Notes under the pieces: model-generated
What the model was told of the DNA's origin: nothing
The model's input: the letters and a program-made list of their open reading frames with translations, nothing else
Database searches by the model: none
Assembly (NCBI RefSeq): GCF_013372125.1
Contig: NZ_CP053826.1
Coordinates: 372,001 to 436,000 of the forward strand
Length of the DNA stretch: 64,000 nucleotides
Direction: 5' to 3'
Source of the DNA: Campylobacter curvus
Lineage (GTDB): Bacteria > Campylobacterota > Campylobacteria > Campylobacterales > Campylobacteraceae
Part shown: positions 18,156-26,410 of the stretch, piece by piece
How the letters are laid out: every line of letters starts with the position of its first letter
Position numbering within the stretch: the first letter of the stretch is position 1
Translations under genes and position numbers: made by a program

Positions 18156-18219
18156 TTAAATTTATAGCCTTTTTACCTTTAGTCGCTATAATTTCTACAA
18201 AAAATAACAAAGAGAAACA

Positions 18220-18825
18220 ATGTTTAACGGACTCATACGAGAGATCGCGCAGGTCGCGAGCTATTCGCAAAATTTGCTACGTTTGAAAGCTGGCTACAAG
18301 CCAAATTTAGGTGACAGCATCGCGGTAAATGGTGCGTGCCTTAGCGTAGTCGGGCTTTATGATGACGGATTTAGCGTGGAACTAAGTGCCGAGACCAGAG
18401 CCATCGTCGCGACGGAAAATCTAAAAGGACGCGTGCATATCGAGCCAGCCATGAGGCTAAATGACAGACTGGACGGTCATCTCGTGCAAGGGCACATCGA
18501 CGCTATCGGCGAGGTCGCGCGCATCGTGAAAAACGAAAATGGCGTTGATTTTTTCATAAATTTACCCGCCAGCGTGATGCACCTCATGGCAAACAAGGGC
18601 AGTATCGCGGTCGAGGGCGTGAGCCTGACGATAAACGAGGTGCTGGCAAACGGCGTTCGCCTAACGATCATCCCAATTACCTTTCGCGAGAGCCTATTTT
18701 GCGAGTTCAAAGTGGGACGCCGCGTCAATGTCGAGAGCGATATGCTCGCCCGCTACGTCGCGCGTCAGCTGGGCTTTAAGCCCGTGACGTGGGAGCAGAT
18801 CGATCACATCGCGAGCCTTTATTGA
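18220..18825 (+). CDS. ribE: Riboflavin synthase alpha chain
   Basis: Dismutates two lumazine molecules to riboflavin. The 201 residues form two similar lumazine-binding barrels: residues 1-85 starting MFNGLI with VNGACLSV, and 86-185 with GHLVQGHIDAIG and VEGVSLTINEV. The C-terminal oligomerisation helix is QIDHIASLY. GAGAAAC precedes the ATG. The stop overlaps the next start by 3 bp (TGATG). No FMN riboswitch is visible upstream, only the MITE-like element and a 60-bp spacer. Confidence 0.93.
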   Translation: MFNGLIREIAQVASYSQNLLRLKAGYKPNLGDSIAVNGACLSVVGLYDDGFSVELSAETRAIVATENLKGRVHIEPAMRLNDRLDGHLVQGHIDAIGEVARIVKNENGVDFFINLPASVMHLMANKGSIAVEGVSLTINEVLANGVRLTIIPITFRESLFCEFKVGRRVNVESDMLARYVARQLGFKPVTWEQIDHIASLY

Positions 18826-19526
18826 TGTTAAATTTAGACGTTGCGTTTGAAGATGAGCGCGTGCTGGCTGGCTTTACCACGCGTTTTGGCGGAGTGAGCG
18901 TCGGGGCGTATGCGGAGCTAAATTTAGGGGATCACGTGGGTGACTTGTCACAAAACGTCGCGAAAAATCGTGAAATTTTAGCTTCAAATTTAGGCCTGCC
19001 ACTGCAAAATTTAAAATTTATGAAGCAGATCCACTCAAACGAGGTGCGAATTTTGCGCGATTTAAATGATGAGCTACCGCCTTGCGACGGGCTCGTCACG
19101 GATCTAAAAGGCGCCATGCTTTGCGTTTTGGTCGCGGACTGCTCGCCCGTGCTGATCGCTGATAGCGTGCGTGGCGTCGTGGCTGCCGTGCATGTAGGCA
19201 GAGCAGGCGTCGTGGGGCAAATCTGCACGAACGCGGTCAAGCTAATGAAAAGCGAATTTGGCTGCCAAAGCTGCGATCTGCGCGCATTTGTCGGAGCAAA
19301 TATAAAAGGGGACTGCTACGAGGTGGGTGAGCTAAATTTAGGTAAATTTGAGCGCTACAAAAACGGCGGCAAATTTGACATGAACGCCGCACTCAAAGAT
19401 GAATTCGCCGCACTTGGTGTGAGGGTTAAATTTAGCAAAATTTGCACGCACTGCGACGAGCGGTATTTTTCATACCGGAGAGATGGCGTAACGGGGCGAT
19501 TTTGCGGATTTGCGATGCTAAAATGA
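18825..19526 (+). CDS. pgeF: Laccase-domain protein of the YfiH/PgeF family
   Basis: Zinc-binding cytoplasmic protein of 233 residues. The E. coli homologue hydrolyses misincorporated amino acids in peptidoglycan precursors, and other members act on purine nucleosides. The three expected metal ligands are present: His in KQIHSNE, Cys in VADCSPV and His in AAVHVGRAG. The usual Trp after that last His motif (HAGWRG) is replaced, giving HVGRAG. ATG 18825 is used because it overlaps the ribE stop as TGATG; an in-frame upstream ATG at 18789 lies inside ribE and is less likely. Confidence 0.88.
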   Translation: MLNLDVAFEDERVLAGFTTRFGGVSVGAYAELNLGDHVGDLSQNVAKNREILASNLGLPLQNLKFMKQIHSNEVRILRDLNDELPPCDGLVTDLKGAMLCVLVADCSPVLIADSVRGVVAAVHVGRAGVVGQICTNAVKLMKSEFGCQSCDLRAFVGANIKGDCYEVGELNLGKFERYKNGGKFDMNAALKDEFAALGVRVKFSKICTHCDERYFSYRRDGVTGRFCGFAMLK

Positions 19527-19553
19527 TAAAAAGATCGGTTAAAGGCAGTAAAT

Positions 19554-19769
19554 TTGGCTTATGAAAATTTTAAAAATCAAGACCTTAGAGCTTTGAAAAT
19601 AGTTCAAAATGCTAGAAAATTTGACGTTGAAATTTTACAAAACGAAGCTATCGTAAAGAGCTTTCTAAACTCTGATAAAATGGAGCTAAACGAGAGTGAG
19701 CGCCTAAAGATCGAGGAAATTTTTAAAATTTTAATGAAAATAGAAGAAGATACCCAGCTTAGTAAATAA
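19554..19769 (+). CDS. Small hypothetical protein
   Basis: A 71-residue, charged, probably helical protein starting at a TTG codon with AAAGGCAG upstream. No motif or family is recognised. It follows pgeF by 27 bp in the same direction and could be cotranscribed. The absence of an ATG and its small size leave some doubt, but its Lys/Glu-rich composition and codon use resemble real genes nearby. Confidence 0.5.
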   Translation: MAYENFKNQDLRALKIVQNARKFDVEILQNEAIVKSFLNSDKMELNESERLKIEEIFKILMKIEEDTQLSK

Positions 19770-19771
19770 TG

Positions 19772-19786
19772 TGCAACTTAGTTGCA
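19772..19786. promoter_or_regulatory. Perfect 15-bp palindrome, candidate operator
   Basis: TGCAACT-T-AGTTGCA sits 2 bp after the small upstream gene and 55 bp before the next ATG. It lacks a T run, so an operator for the downstream exported protein is as likely as a terminator. Confidence 0.45.
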
Positions 19787-19841
19787 TTTAATAAAATTTA
19801 CGCTACTATTTTGACTTCCAAATTCAAAATAGGAGAGTGTT

Positions 19842-20606
19842 ATGAAAATTAGCAAGAGTGCTTTTGCGTTGATCGTTGGCGGTATTTTGACATCGGCCGG
19901 TGCGCATGATTTTTGGCTAAATGCCTCAAATGACGAGGTTTTAAACATCCAAATAGGCTACGGGCATGAATTCCCGGGCGTAGAGCCTATCTCGCAAAAG
20001 CGCGTCCAACTTTTCCAGACGCCATATCTTTTAAAAAACGGCCAGAAATTCGAGGTCGAACAAAAGGGCGAGAATTTCAACTTCGAGGGCAAAAAGGTAG
20101 CCAAGGGATCGTATATCGTCGTTGGCGAATATAAACCGACGTTTTGGAGCCAAATGTCTGACGGCAAGTGGCAGATGCAAACGAACAGGAAAAACGGTCA
20201 AGGCGTGAAGTACTGCGAGCTGGCCAAAATGAGTGCCAAAGCGGTATTAAACGTCGGAGTGGCCGATGAAAGCGTCGTAAAGCCGATAGGTCAGACGCTA
20301 GAGATCGTCCCGCTTAGCAACCCTGCGAATTTCGCCGTAGACGAGTTTTTTGGCATGCAGGTGCTGTTTGAGGGCAAGCCGCTTGCAGGCGTGGATGTGG
20401 GCGTCATATCGCCATATCTTGAAAATACGCATGATAACGAGCAGCGCGCATTTTGGGGCAAGACCGATAAAAACGGGCGCATAAACATCAAGCTTTTCAA
20501 GGCCGGCGAATATGCGGTGAGCGTGCTTTATAAAACTGCGTATAAAGATAGCTCCGAGTGCGACGAGAACGTCTATGAGAGCACTTTTAAATTTTCTTTG
20601 AAGTAA
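19842..20606 (+). CDS. DUF4198-family exported protein, possible metal-uptake accessory
   Basis: Periplasmic protein of 254 residues with a signal peptide (residues 1-21, cut after SAGA) leaving His at the mature start in AHDFWL, the usual beginning of DUF4198/NikM-like proteins. Two beta-rich regions follow, the second an Ig-like domain with DKNGRINIKLFKAGEYAVSV. Family members are linked to cobalt or nickel uptake and to TonB systems, but no transporter gene is adjacent here. GGAGAG precedes the ATG and a palindrome lies 55 bp upstream. Substrate unknown. Confidence 0.78.
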   Translation: MKISKSAFALIVGGILTSAGAHDFWLNASNDEVLNIQIGYGHEFPGVEPISQKRVQLFQTPYLLKNGQKFEVEQKGENFNFEGKKVAKGSYIVVGEYKPTFWSQMSDGKWQMQTNRKNGQGVKYCELAKMSAKAVLNVGVADESVVKPIGQTLEIVPLSNPANFAVDEFFGMQVLFEGKPLAGVDVGVISPYLENTHDNEQRAFWGKTDKNGRINIKLFKAGEYAVSVLYKTAYKDSSECDENVYESTFKFSLK

Positions 20607-20644
20607 ATTTACGCTAAATTTCGCCTGAAATTTAAAGGAAAAAA

Positions 20645-21205
20645 ATGAGAAAAATCGTGTTTAGTTTGCTGATATTATCGGCCTTTTTGCAGGCTTTGGC
20701 TCAGGGCTCGCAGGGCGTAGAGCTATCATCGCAAACAAAACACGAGCAAACCTCGCCCGATACGAAGCAGCCTCAAACCGAGCATAAACAACAAAAGCCG
20801 CCGGTAAGGATAATTTACAAGGGCGTGAGCAAAACGCCTATTTATCTATGCGAAAGAGGCAATATGCTCGGGTGCTTCAGGGCAGCAGAGATATATTACA
20901 GCGGAAGCGGAGTCAAGCGAAACGTTAGGACGGCGGTGATTTATTTCAAGCGCTCTTGTCTAGGCGGATACGGGCCTGCTTGCACGAGTTTGGGCGATCT
21001 TTACCGACTAGAAGGCGGCTTTAATTCGCGTAAAAAAGCGATCGGTCTTTACGAGGAAGGGTGTAAAAAGAGCGACGGCACGGCGTGTTTCGTGCTGGGG
21101 ACTTACTACAAGAGCGGAGATATGGTAAAAAGGAACGAAGCAAAATCCGTAAAATTTCTAAAACGCGCCTGCGAGCTGAAATATGAAAAAGCGTGCGAAC
21201 GCTAG
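20645..21205 (+). CDS. Exported Sel1-repeat, cysteine-rich (Hcp-like) protein
   Basis: A 186-residue protein with a signal peptide (residues 1-20, ALAQ) and a Gln/Lys/Pro/Thr-rich linker to about residue 52. Three to four Sel1-like helical repeats of about 36 residues follow. Each repeat carries the paired cysteines typical of Helicobacter cysteine-rich proteins (GCFRAAEIYYSGSGVKRN, ACTSLGDLYR, ACFVLGTYYKSGD, and RACELKYEKACER at the end). It is expected to be periplasmic and to need disulfide formation. Function unknown; some Hcp proteins bind beta-lactams or act on host cells. It lies 38 bp after the DUF4198 gene. Confidence 0.85.
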   Translation: MRKIVFSLLILSAFLQALAQGSQGVELSSQTKHEQTSPDTKQPQTEHKQQKPPVRIIYKGVSKTPIYLCERGNMLGCFRAAEIYYSGSGVKRNVRTAVIYFKRSCLGGYGPACTSLGDLYRLEGGFNSRKKAIGLYEEGCKKSDGTACFVLGTYYKSGDMVKRNEAKSVKFLKRACELKYEKACER

Positions 21206-21252
21206 CCTAAATTTACGCCCTTAAATTTAGTTTAATTTTAGAAAAATTTCAG

Positions 21253-21258
21253 TATAAT
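21253..21258 (+). promoter_or_regulatory. Probable -10 box of rpsB-tsf
   Basis: TATAAT in the context TTTCAGTATAATCC, 122 bp before the rpsB ATG. It matches the Campylobacter sigma-70 -10 consensus and implies a long leader. Confidence 0.7.
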
Positions 21259-21374
21259 CCAAGCCTTATTTCACACACACCAGTCCTAAAATTTGGTTGC
21301 AAAATTTCAAAATTTTGTTAATGGGTGTGGAGGATAAACCTAAATTTCGGGCAAAGCCCATAAGGAGCAAACTC
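21259..21374 (+). promoter_or_regulatory. Structured rpsB leader
   Basis: The 5' leader contains ACACACC pairing with GGGTGTG, enclosing a CAAAATTT/AAATTTTG hairpin. A second hairpin, GGGC-AAA-GCCC (21349-21359), sits just before the AAGGAG site. An S2-type autoregulatory element is a reasonable inference; none is known to me in Campylobacter. Confidence 0.5.
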
Positions 21375-22166
21375 ATGGTCACAATGAGAGATTTACTAGA
21401 GTGTGGCGTTCACTTCGGACACCAAACACGCAGATGGAACCCAAAGATGAAAAAATTTATCTTTGGAGAGAGAAAAGGTATCTATATCATAGATCTACAA
21501 AAGACGATCCGTTATTTCCGCTATACCTACAACATCGTTCGCGACGCGGCCGCCGAGGGCAAGACTATCCTTTTTGTGGGTACTAAAAAGCAAGCGGTCG
21601 AAGCGATCAAAGAGTATGCAGAAAAATGCGGCATGCCATATGTCAATCATCGCTGGCTAGGCGGTATGATGACAAATTTCGGCACTATCCGTCAGTCTAT
21701 CCGCAAGCTTGAGGTCATCGAGACGATGGAAGAAGACGGCTCTATAAATTTACTGACTAAAAAAGAAGCGCTAATGCTTCGCCGCAAAAAAGAGAAGCTG
21801 ATCGCTACGCTTGGCGGTATCCGCAATATGAAAAATTTACCTGATATGGTGTTTATCGTCGATACCGTTAAAGAAAAGATCGCCGTTCAAGAGGCAAACC
21901 GCCTAAAAATGCCAGTCGTCGCACCGATAGATACAAACTGCGATCCTGACGTGGTAGACTACCCTATCCCCGGCAATGACGATGCGATACGCTCAGTCCA
22001 GCTTTTCTGCCAAGAGATGGCTGAGGCGATAAACGAAGGCAAATCGCTTCTTGAGCAAGATAGCGAAGCAAATGCAGATGACGCCGAAGTGAGCCAAGAG
22101 GAAAAAGACGCGGTCGTTGCAGAGGCGATGAGCGAGGAAGATTTCGCCAGCGAGGATGATGAATAA
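21375..22166 (+). CDS. rpsB: 30S ribosomal protein S2
   Basis: Component of the small subunit needed for S1 binding. The 263 residues start [16 protein letters not shown] and include [25 protein letters not shown] and the DTNCDPD loop. The C-terminus has an acidic extension. ATG 21375 is chosen over the in-frame upstream ATG because TAAGGAGC is 8 bases before it and the family starts here. The stop overlaps the tsf start by 1 bp (TAATG). Confidence 0.97.
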   Translation: MVTMRDLLECGVHFGHQTRRWNPKMKKFIFGERKGIYIIDLQKTIRYFRYTYNIVRDAAAEGKTILFVGTKKQAVEAIKEYAEKCGMPYVNHRWLGGMMTNFGTIRQSIRKLEVIETMEEDGSINLLTKKEALMLRRKKEKLIATLGGIRNMKNLPDMVFIVDTVKEKIAVQEANRLKMPVVAPIDTNCDPDVVDYPIPGNDDAIRSVQLFCQEMAEAINEGKSLLEQDSEANADDAEVSQEEKDAVVAEAMSEEDFASEDDE

Positions 22167-23230
22167 TGGAAATCACTGCACAAATGGTAAAAGAGCTCCG
22201 TGAAAGCACGGGAGCTGGTATGATGGACTGCAAAAAGGCTTTGAGCGAGGCTGATGGCGATATGCAAAAGGCCGTCGATATACTTCGCGAAAAGGGTCTT
22301 GGTCAGGCTGCGAAAAAGGCGGACCGTTTAGCTAGCGAAGGGCTAGTAAGCGTCGAGGTTTGCGAGCACTGCAAAAAAGCGACTATAAGCGAGATAAATT
22401 CCGAAACCGACTTCGTCGCTAGAAATCCGCAGTTTCAAGCGCTCACAAAAGATACTACGGCTCATATCCAAGCAAAAGGTATCACAAGCGTTGAAGAGCT
22501 AAACGAAAGCACGCTAAACGGCGTGAAATTTGAAGAATATTTCAAAACTCAGATCGCAACTATCGGTGAAAATTTGGTCGTTCGCAGGTTTGAAACCATA
22601 AGCGCCGATGAAAAAGGCGTAGTAAACGGCTACGTGCATTCAAACGGACGCGTGGGCGTGCTCATAGGCGCAGCGTGCCAGAGTGAAGAGGTCGCGCAAA
22701 AAGCGGCTGAATTTATCAGAAATCTATGCATGCATGCAGCTGCGATGAAGCCAACCGTGATAAGCTACAAAGACCTTGAGAAGGACTTTGTCGAAAAAGA
22801 ATTCATCGCGTTAAAAGCAGAGCTGGAAAAGGAAAACGAGGAGCTAAAGCGCCTTGGCAAGCCGCTTCATCATATACCTCGTTTTGCCAGTAGGTCTCAG
22901 ATCACTCCTGAAATTCTAGCCGGTGTTGAAAACGAGATTAAAGAGGAGCTAAAAGCCGAGGGCAAGCCTGAGAAAATTTGGGATAAGATAATCCCGGGCA
23001 AGATCGAGAGATTTTACGCTGACAATACGATCTTGGATCAGCGCTTAACGCTTCTAGGCCAGTTTTACGTCATGGACGATAAAAAAACGATCGAGCAAGT
23101 GGTCGCTGAAAAGAGCAAAGAGCTTGGCGGTAAGATCGAGATCGTAAAATACGTCCGCTTCGAGCTTGGCGAGGGACTAGAGAAAAAAGTCGATGACTTT
23201 GCGGCTGAAGTAGCGGCGCAAATCGGCTAA
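22166..23230 (+). CDS. tsf: Elongation factor Ts
   Basis: Nucleotide-exchange factor for EF-Tu. The N-terminal UBA-like domain has VKELRESTGAGMMDCKKAL (residues 7-25). The core carries NSETDFVARN near 73. At 354 residues it is longer than E. coli EF-Ts (about 280) because of an insert around residues 220-280, usual in Campylobacter. It is coupled to rpsB by the TAATG overlap. The ABC ATPase begins on the next base after its stop. Confidence 0.97.
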   Translation: MEITAQMVKELRESTGAGMMDCKKALSEADGDMQKAVDILREKGLGQAAKKADRLASEGLVSVEVCEHCKKATISEINSETDFVARNPQFQALTKDTTAHIQAKGITSVEELNESTLNGVKFEEYFKTQIATIGENLVVRRFETISADEKGVVNGYVHSNGRVGVLIGAACQSEEVAQKAAEFIRNLCMHAAAMKPTVISYKDLEKDFVEKEFIALKAELEKENEELKRLGKPLHHIPRFASRSQITPEILAGVENEIKEELKAEGKPEKIWDKIIPGKIERFYADNTILDQRLTLLGQFYVMDDKKTIEQVVAEKSKELGGKIEIVKYVRFELGEGLEKKVDDFAAEVAAQIG

Positions 23231-23878
23231 ATGGAAATTTTAAGAGCGTCTAATCTAGGCTTTGCGTATGATTATACGCTCTTTGAAAATGTAAATTTTA
23301 CGCTTAATAGTAGCGAGAGTGCCGCTATATTAGGTGTTAGCGGCTGCGGTAAATCGACACTGTTACACATACTTTCGACTCTTTTAAAGCCAAAAACCGG
23401 CGAAGTCGTTTATGACGCCAAATCTCTTTATTCACTTTCTCAAAACGAGCTTATAAAGATTCGTCGACTCGAATTTGGTATCATATTTCAGGCCCACTAT
23501 CTTTTTAAAGGCTTTAACGCACATGAAAATATCGAGCTTGCAAGCATCTTGGCAAAAGAGCCTATCGATAAAAGCCAGCTTGAAGCACTAAAAATTTCAG
23601 ATGTGCTAAATCAAAAGGTAGGCGAGCTTAGCGGCGGGCAGCAGCAGCGTATTTCGATCGCTAGGGTGCTGACTAAAAAGCCCCGTGTTATCTTTGCCGA
23701 CGAGCCGACCGGAAATTTAGACAAGCAGACCGCCCTTGAAGTGATGCAGACGCTGTTTAACTATATCAAAGCAAACGACGCTGCGCTCGTATTAGTCACG
23801 CACGATAATGAGCTCGCGCTTAAATGCGACAACGTCTACAAACTGGAAAACAAAGAATTATCCAAAATTTCATCCTAA
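23231..23878 (+). CDS. ABC transporter ATPase, LolD/FtsE-like
   Basis: ATP-binding subunit of 215 residues with Walker A GVSGCGKST (residues 35-43), Q-loop FQAHYLF, signature LSGGQQQRIS, Walker B VIFADEPTGN and switch His in LVTHD. The type matches lipoprotein-release or FtsE-class ATPases. No permease gene is adjacent, so the partner lies elsewhere. The position between tsf and fliR matches the C. jejuni gene order. It starts directly after the tsf stop and is therefore probably coupled. Confidence 0.88.
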   Translation: MEILRASNLGFAYDYTLFENVNFTLNSSESAAILGVSGCGKSTLLHILSTLLKPKTGEVVYDAKSLYSLSQNELIKIRRLEFGIIFQAHYLFKGFNAHENIELASILAKEPIDKSQLEALKISDVLNQKVGELSGGQQQRISIARVLTKKPRVIFADEPTGNLDKQTALEVMQTLFNYIKANDAALVLVTHDNELALKCDNVYKLENKELSKISS

Positions 23879-24011
23879 ATTTTGACGCCAAATTTCTATA
23901 AGATATCGCTTTATTTGCTCGTGACGAAGTCTCGTTGCAAGATCAAAAAATAAATTTATCTATATGAAATTCAAAACGGGCTAAAATTCCGTCAAAAAAC
24001 AAAAGAGAGAT

Positions 24012-24773
24012 ATGGAGCTAGTTTCGTTTTTTGGCGCTGATAGAGCGATCACCTTCATGCTTTTGTTCGCTCGTCTTAGCGGACTCATCGTCTTTTTTCC
24101 GTTTTACTCGCATAACCAGATCCCGCTCACGGCGCGGACTTTGCTGGTTTTTATGCTTTGTATCGTCTTTTTTCCGATGTCACACGCGCACGAACATGCC
24201 ATAAATTTTTTATTCGTCGAAATTTTGAGCGAGGCGATGCTGGGTCTTTGCGCGGGACTGATGCTCACGATCGTGTTTGCTACGCTTCAGATGGCTGGAG
24301 AGCAAATCTCTATGGTTATGGGATTTTCGATGGCGACGGTGCTAGATCCACAAACTGGAGTAAGCTCGCCGGTCATTGCAAATATGATAAATTTCCTCGC
24401 CCTTCTTACGTTTTTGATGTTTGACGGTCATCATTTGCTGCTGCAGTTTTACGCTGCTTCCCTTGCACATGTACCTTTAGGCGACTTTTATCCAAGGGCT
24501 GGGGTGATGAGCTACGCTTTAAAAATTTTTGCGAATTTGTTCATGTTCGGTTTTATTTTATCTTTTCCGATCATTGCGCTCTCTTTGCTCTCGGACTCGA
24601 TATTTGGGATGCTTATGAAAACGATGCCGCAGTTTAACCTGCTAGTCGTGGGCTATCCGATAAAGATCACGATCGGATTTGCCGTTTTGATCGCGATTTT
24701 AGCGGGTATGATGAAAATAGTCGGCGATATGCTGTTACAAATTATTAACGATTTGCCGAATTTGTTTTTTTAA
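24012..24773 (+). CDS. fliR: Flagellar export apparatus protein FliR
   Basis: Inner-membrane component of the flagellar type III export gate, working with FliP, FliQ and FlhB. The 253 residues have about six to seven helices. FliR-type segments such as RLSGLIVFFPFYS, QMAGEQISMVMGFSMATVLDPQ and the C-terminal DMLLQIINDLPNLFF are visible. GAGAG precedes the ATG. A 133-bp spacer separates it from the ABC gene and may hold its own promoter. The gene for the acidic protein follows 59 bp later. Confidence 0.93.
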   Translation: MELVSFFGADRAITFMLLFARLSGLIVFFPFYSHNQIPLTARTLLVFMLCIVFFPMSHAHEHAINFLFVEILSEAMLGLCAGLMLTIVFATLQMAGEQISMVMGFSMATVLDPQTGVSSPVIANMINFLALLTFLMFDGHHLLLQFYAASLAHVPLGDFYPRAGVMSYALKIFANLFMFGFILSFPIIALSLLSDSIFGMLMKTMPQFNLLVVGYPIKITIGFAVLIAILAGMMKIVGDMLLQIINDLPNLFF

Positions 24774-24832
24774 ATTAAGAAAAGCACAATGAAATTTATC
24801 ATAAAATAAGTCTTTCAGGCAAAGGAGAGATA

Positions 24833-26410
24833 ATGAAAGTTGCACTCGTAAATAAAAACCCTGCCGTTTCGCGTTTGATAACTTTGAGCCTAAACAAGAT
24901 CGGCGCACAATATACTGAATTTGACGATATCAGCGGTCTTGATCATAGCTTTGATTACGTTATCGTCGATAGTGACATCGATACAGGCGATTTTGACTTT
25001 AGCGGTTTTGATAGTGTCATGTATCTCGTGCCTCGTGGCGGACAAAAGCCGGAATTTGCAACGACTTTGCTTGAAAAGCCGTTTTTACCGACGGAATTTA
25101 TAAATATTTTTGAACAAAGCAAGCCTAGTGCTGCAAATTTTGTAAAAGACGATGCGGTGAGCGATTTTAGCGACTTTGACGATACGCATGCAGCACAGCT
25201 TGAAGATGAGAATTTCGAGCTTCCAAAGATCGATGAAGAGCTACAAGAAGAGGCCGATCTAAACATAGATGACATCGATCTTGAGGATATAAAGCTTGAT
25301 GAGCTTGATCTTGGCGAGGAGGATGAGTCCGCTACGGATGGCACCGAGGATGCGGACAAGCTGGCCGATGAGATCGAGCTTGACGAGACTGACTTTGAAG
25401 AGAAGGTCTTGGACGCGGGTGAGGCGGAGCAAAATTTAGCCTCGCAAGATAGCTTTGACGATGATGATCTTGTAAAAGACCTACTGCCTCAAAATGATGA
25501 TAACAGCGACATGAACGAGCTAAGCTCGCTAGTAGATGAGATAGAGAATATGGACGATACGCCAAAACATAGCGATCAAGATGAAATTTCAGCCCAGCCA
25601 AAGTCTGATGATGAGACGAAATTTGATGCTATGAATGACGTATCAAATGAGCCTAAAGACGAGTTTGTAAGCGATATAGACGCTACGAAAAACGCTCTAA
25701 ATGAGATCGAAGCGCTAGATGATTTAAAAGAAGAGGAAAATTTACAGAATTTAGACGAGAGCGCCGCGGCCGAGGAGAGTGACTTTGACGAGCCCGAAGA
25801 GAGCGAGGTGAAAGACGATCTGGTCGATACGCTTGCCGATGACTTTGACGGTAGCGATGAGGAATTTAGCACCGAGGTCGCTCAAACGATAGATGAAAAT
25901 ACTTTGGACGCCAAGCTCGAGGAAGCGTCAGATCTAAATTTAGACGAGCAGATCGATGATGCGCAGCTTAATGACGAGCTGATAAATTCCGCCTTGAGTG
26001 ATGAAAATTTAGACCAAGACGAGCCTAAGATACAAATCGTCGATGAAACGAACGAGGACACTGATGAGCCGCAGCAAGAGGTAGCTTTACAAGATGAAGT
26101 GATAGATGAAAGCGATCTGGACGCAAAGCTTGAAGAAGCGGCCGATCTAAATTCAGACGAGCTAAGCGAAAATACGCCGCCAAACAGCATAGACGAGATA
26201 GATGAGGCGGATATGCTAAAGGCTTTTGGGCTAAAGGGCGAAGCGTCTGCCACAAAAAAGGAGAAAAGCGGTAAATATCCGCAGGATATCAAAGCGGAGC
26301 TTACTAAAAAGATAACCGAGCATATAACCAGCTCGCTTGATGAAAGCTCGATCAAAGAAGCGCTGAAAGATATGAATATCAAGATAAACATAAGCTTTGA
26401 GGAAAAGTAA
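24833..26410 (+). CDS. Highly acidic protein with receiver-like N-terminus
   Basis: A 525-residue protein corresponding to the highly acidic protein encoded between fliR and gmk in C. jejuni. Three parts are visible. Residues 1-100 resemble a degenerate response-regulator receiver (VALVNKNPAVSRLI, FDYVIVDSD, LEKPFLPTEF), with an Asp at the expected place. Residues 110-470 are extremely rich in Asp and Glu, low-complexity and likely disordered, with repeats of the type LDAKLEEASDLN. Residues 480-525 form a conserved-looking helical tail (ELTKKITEHITSSLDE). Role unknown; the location suggests a link to flagella or the membrane. GGAGAG precedes the ATG. Confidence 0.8.
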   Translation: MKVALVNKNPAVSRLITLSLNKIGAQYTEFDDISGLDHSFDYVIVDSDIDTGDFDFSGFDSVMYLVPRGGQKPEFATTLLEKPFLPTEFINIFEQSKPSAANFVKDDAVSDFSDFDDTHAAQLEDENFELPKIDEELQEEADLNIDDIDLEDIKLDELDLGEEDESATDGTEDADKLADEIELDETDFEEKVLDAGEAEQNLASQDSFDDDDLVKDLLPQNDDNSDMNELSSLVDEIENMDDTPKHSDQDEISAQPKSDDETKFDAMNDVSNEPKDEFVSDIDATKNALNEIEALDDLKEEENLQNLDESAAAEESDFDEPEESEVKDDLVDTLADDFDGSDEEFSTEVAQTIDENTLDAKLEEASDLNLDEQIDDAQLNDELINSALSDENLDQDEPKIQIVDETNEDTDEPQQEVALQDEVIDESDLDAKLEEAADLNSDELSENTPPNSIDEIDEADMLKAFGLKGEASATKKEKSGKYPQDIKAELTKKITEHITSSLDESSIKEALKDMNIKINISFEEK

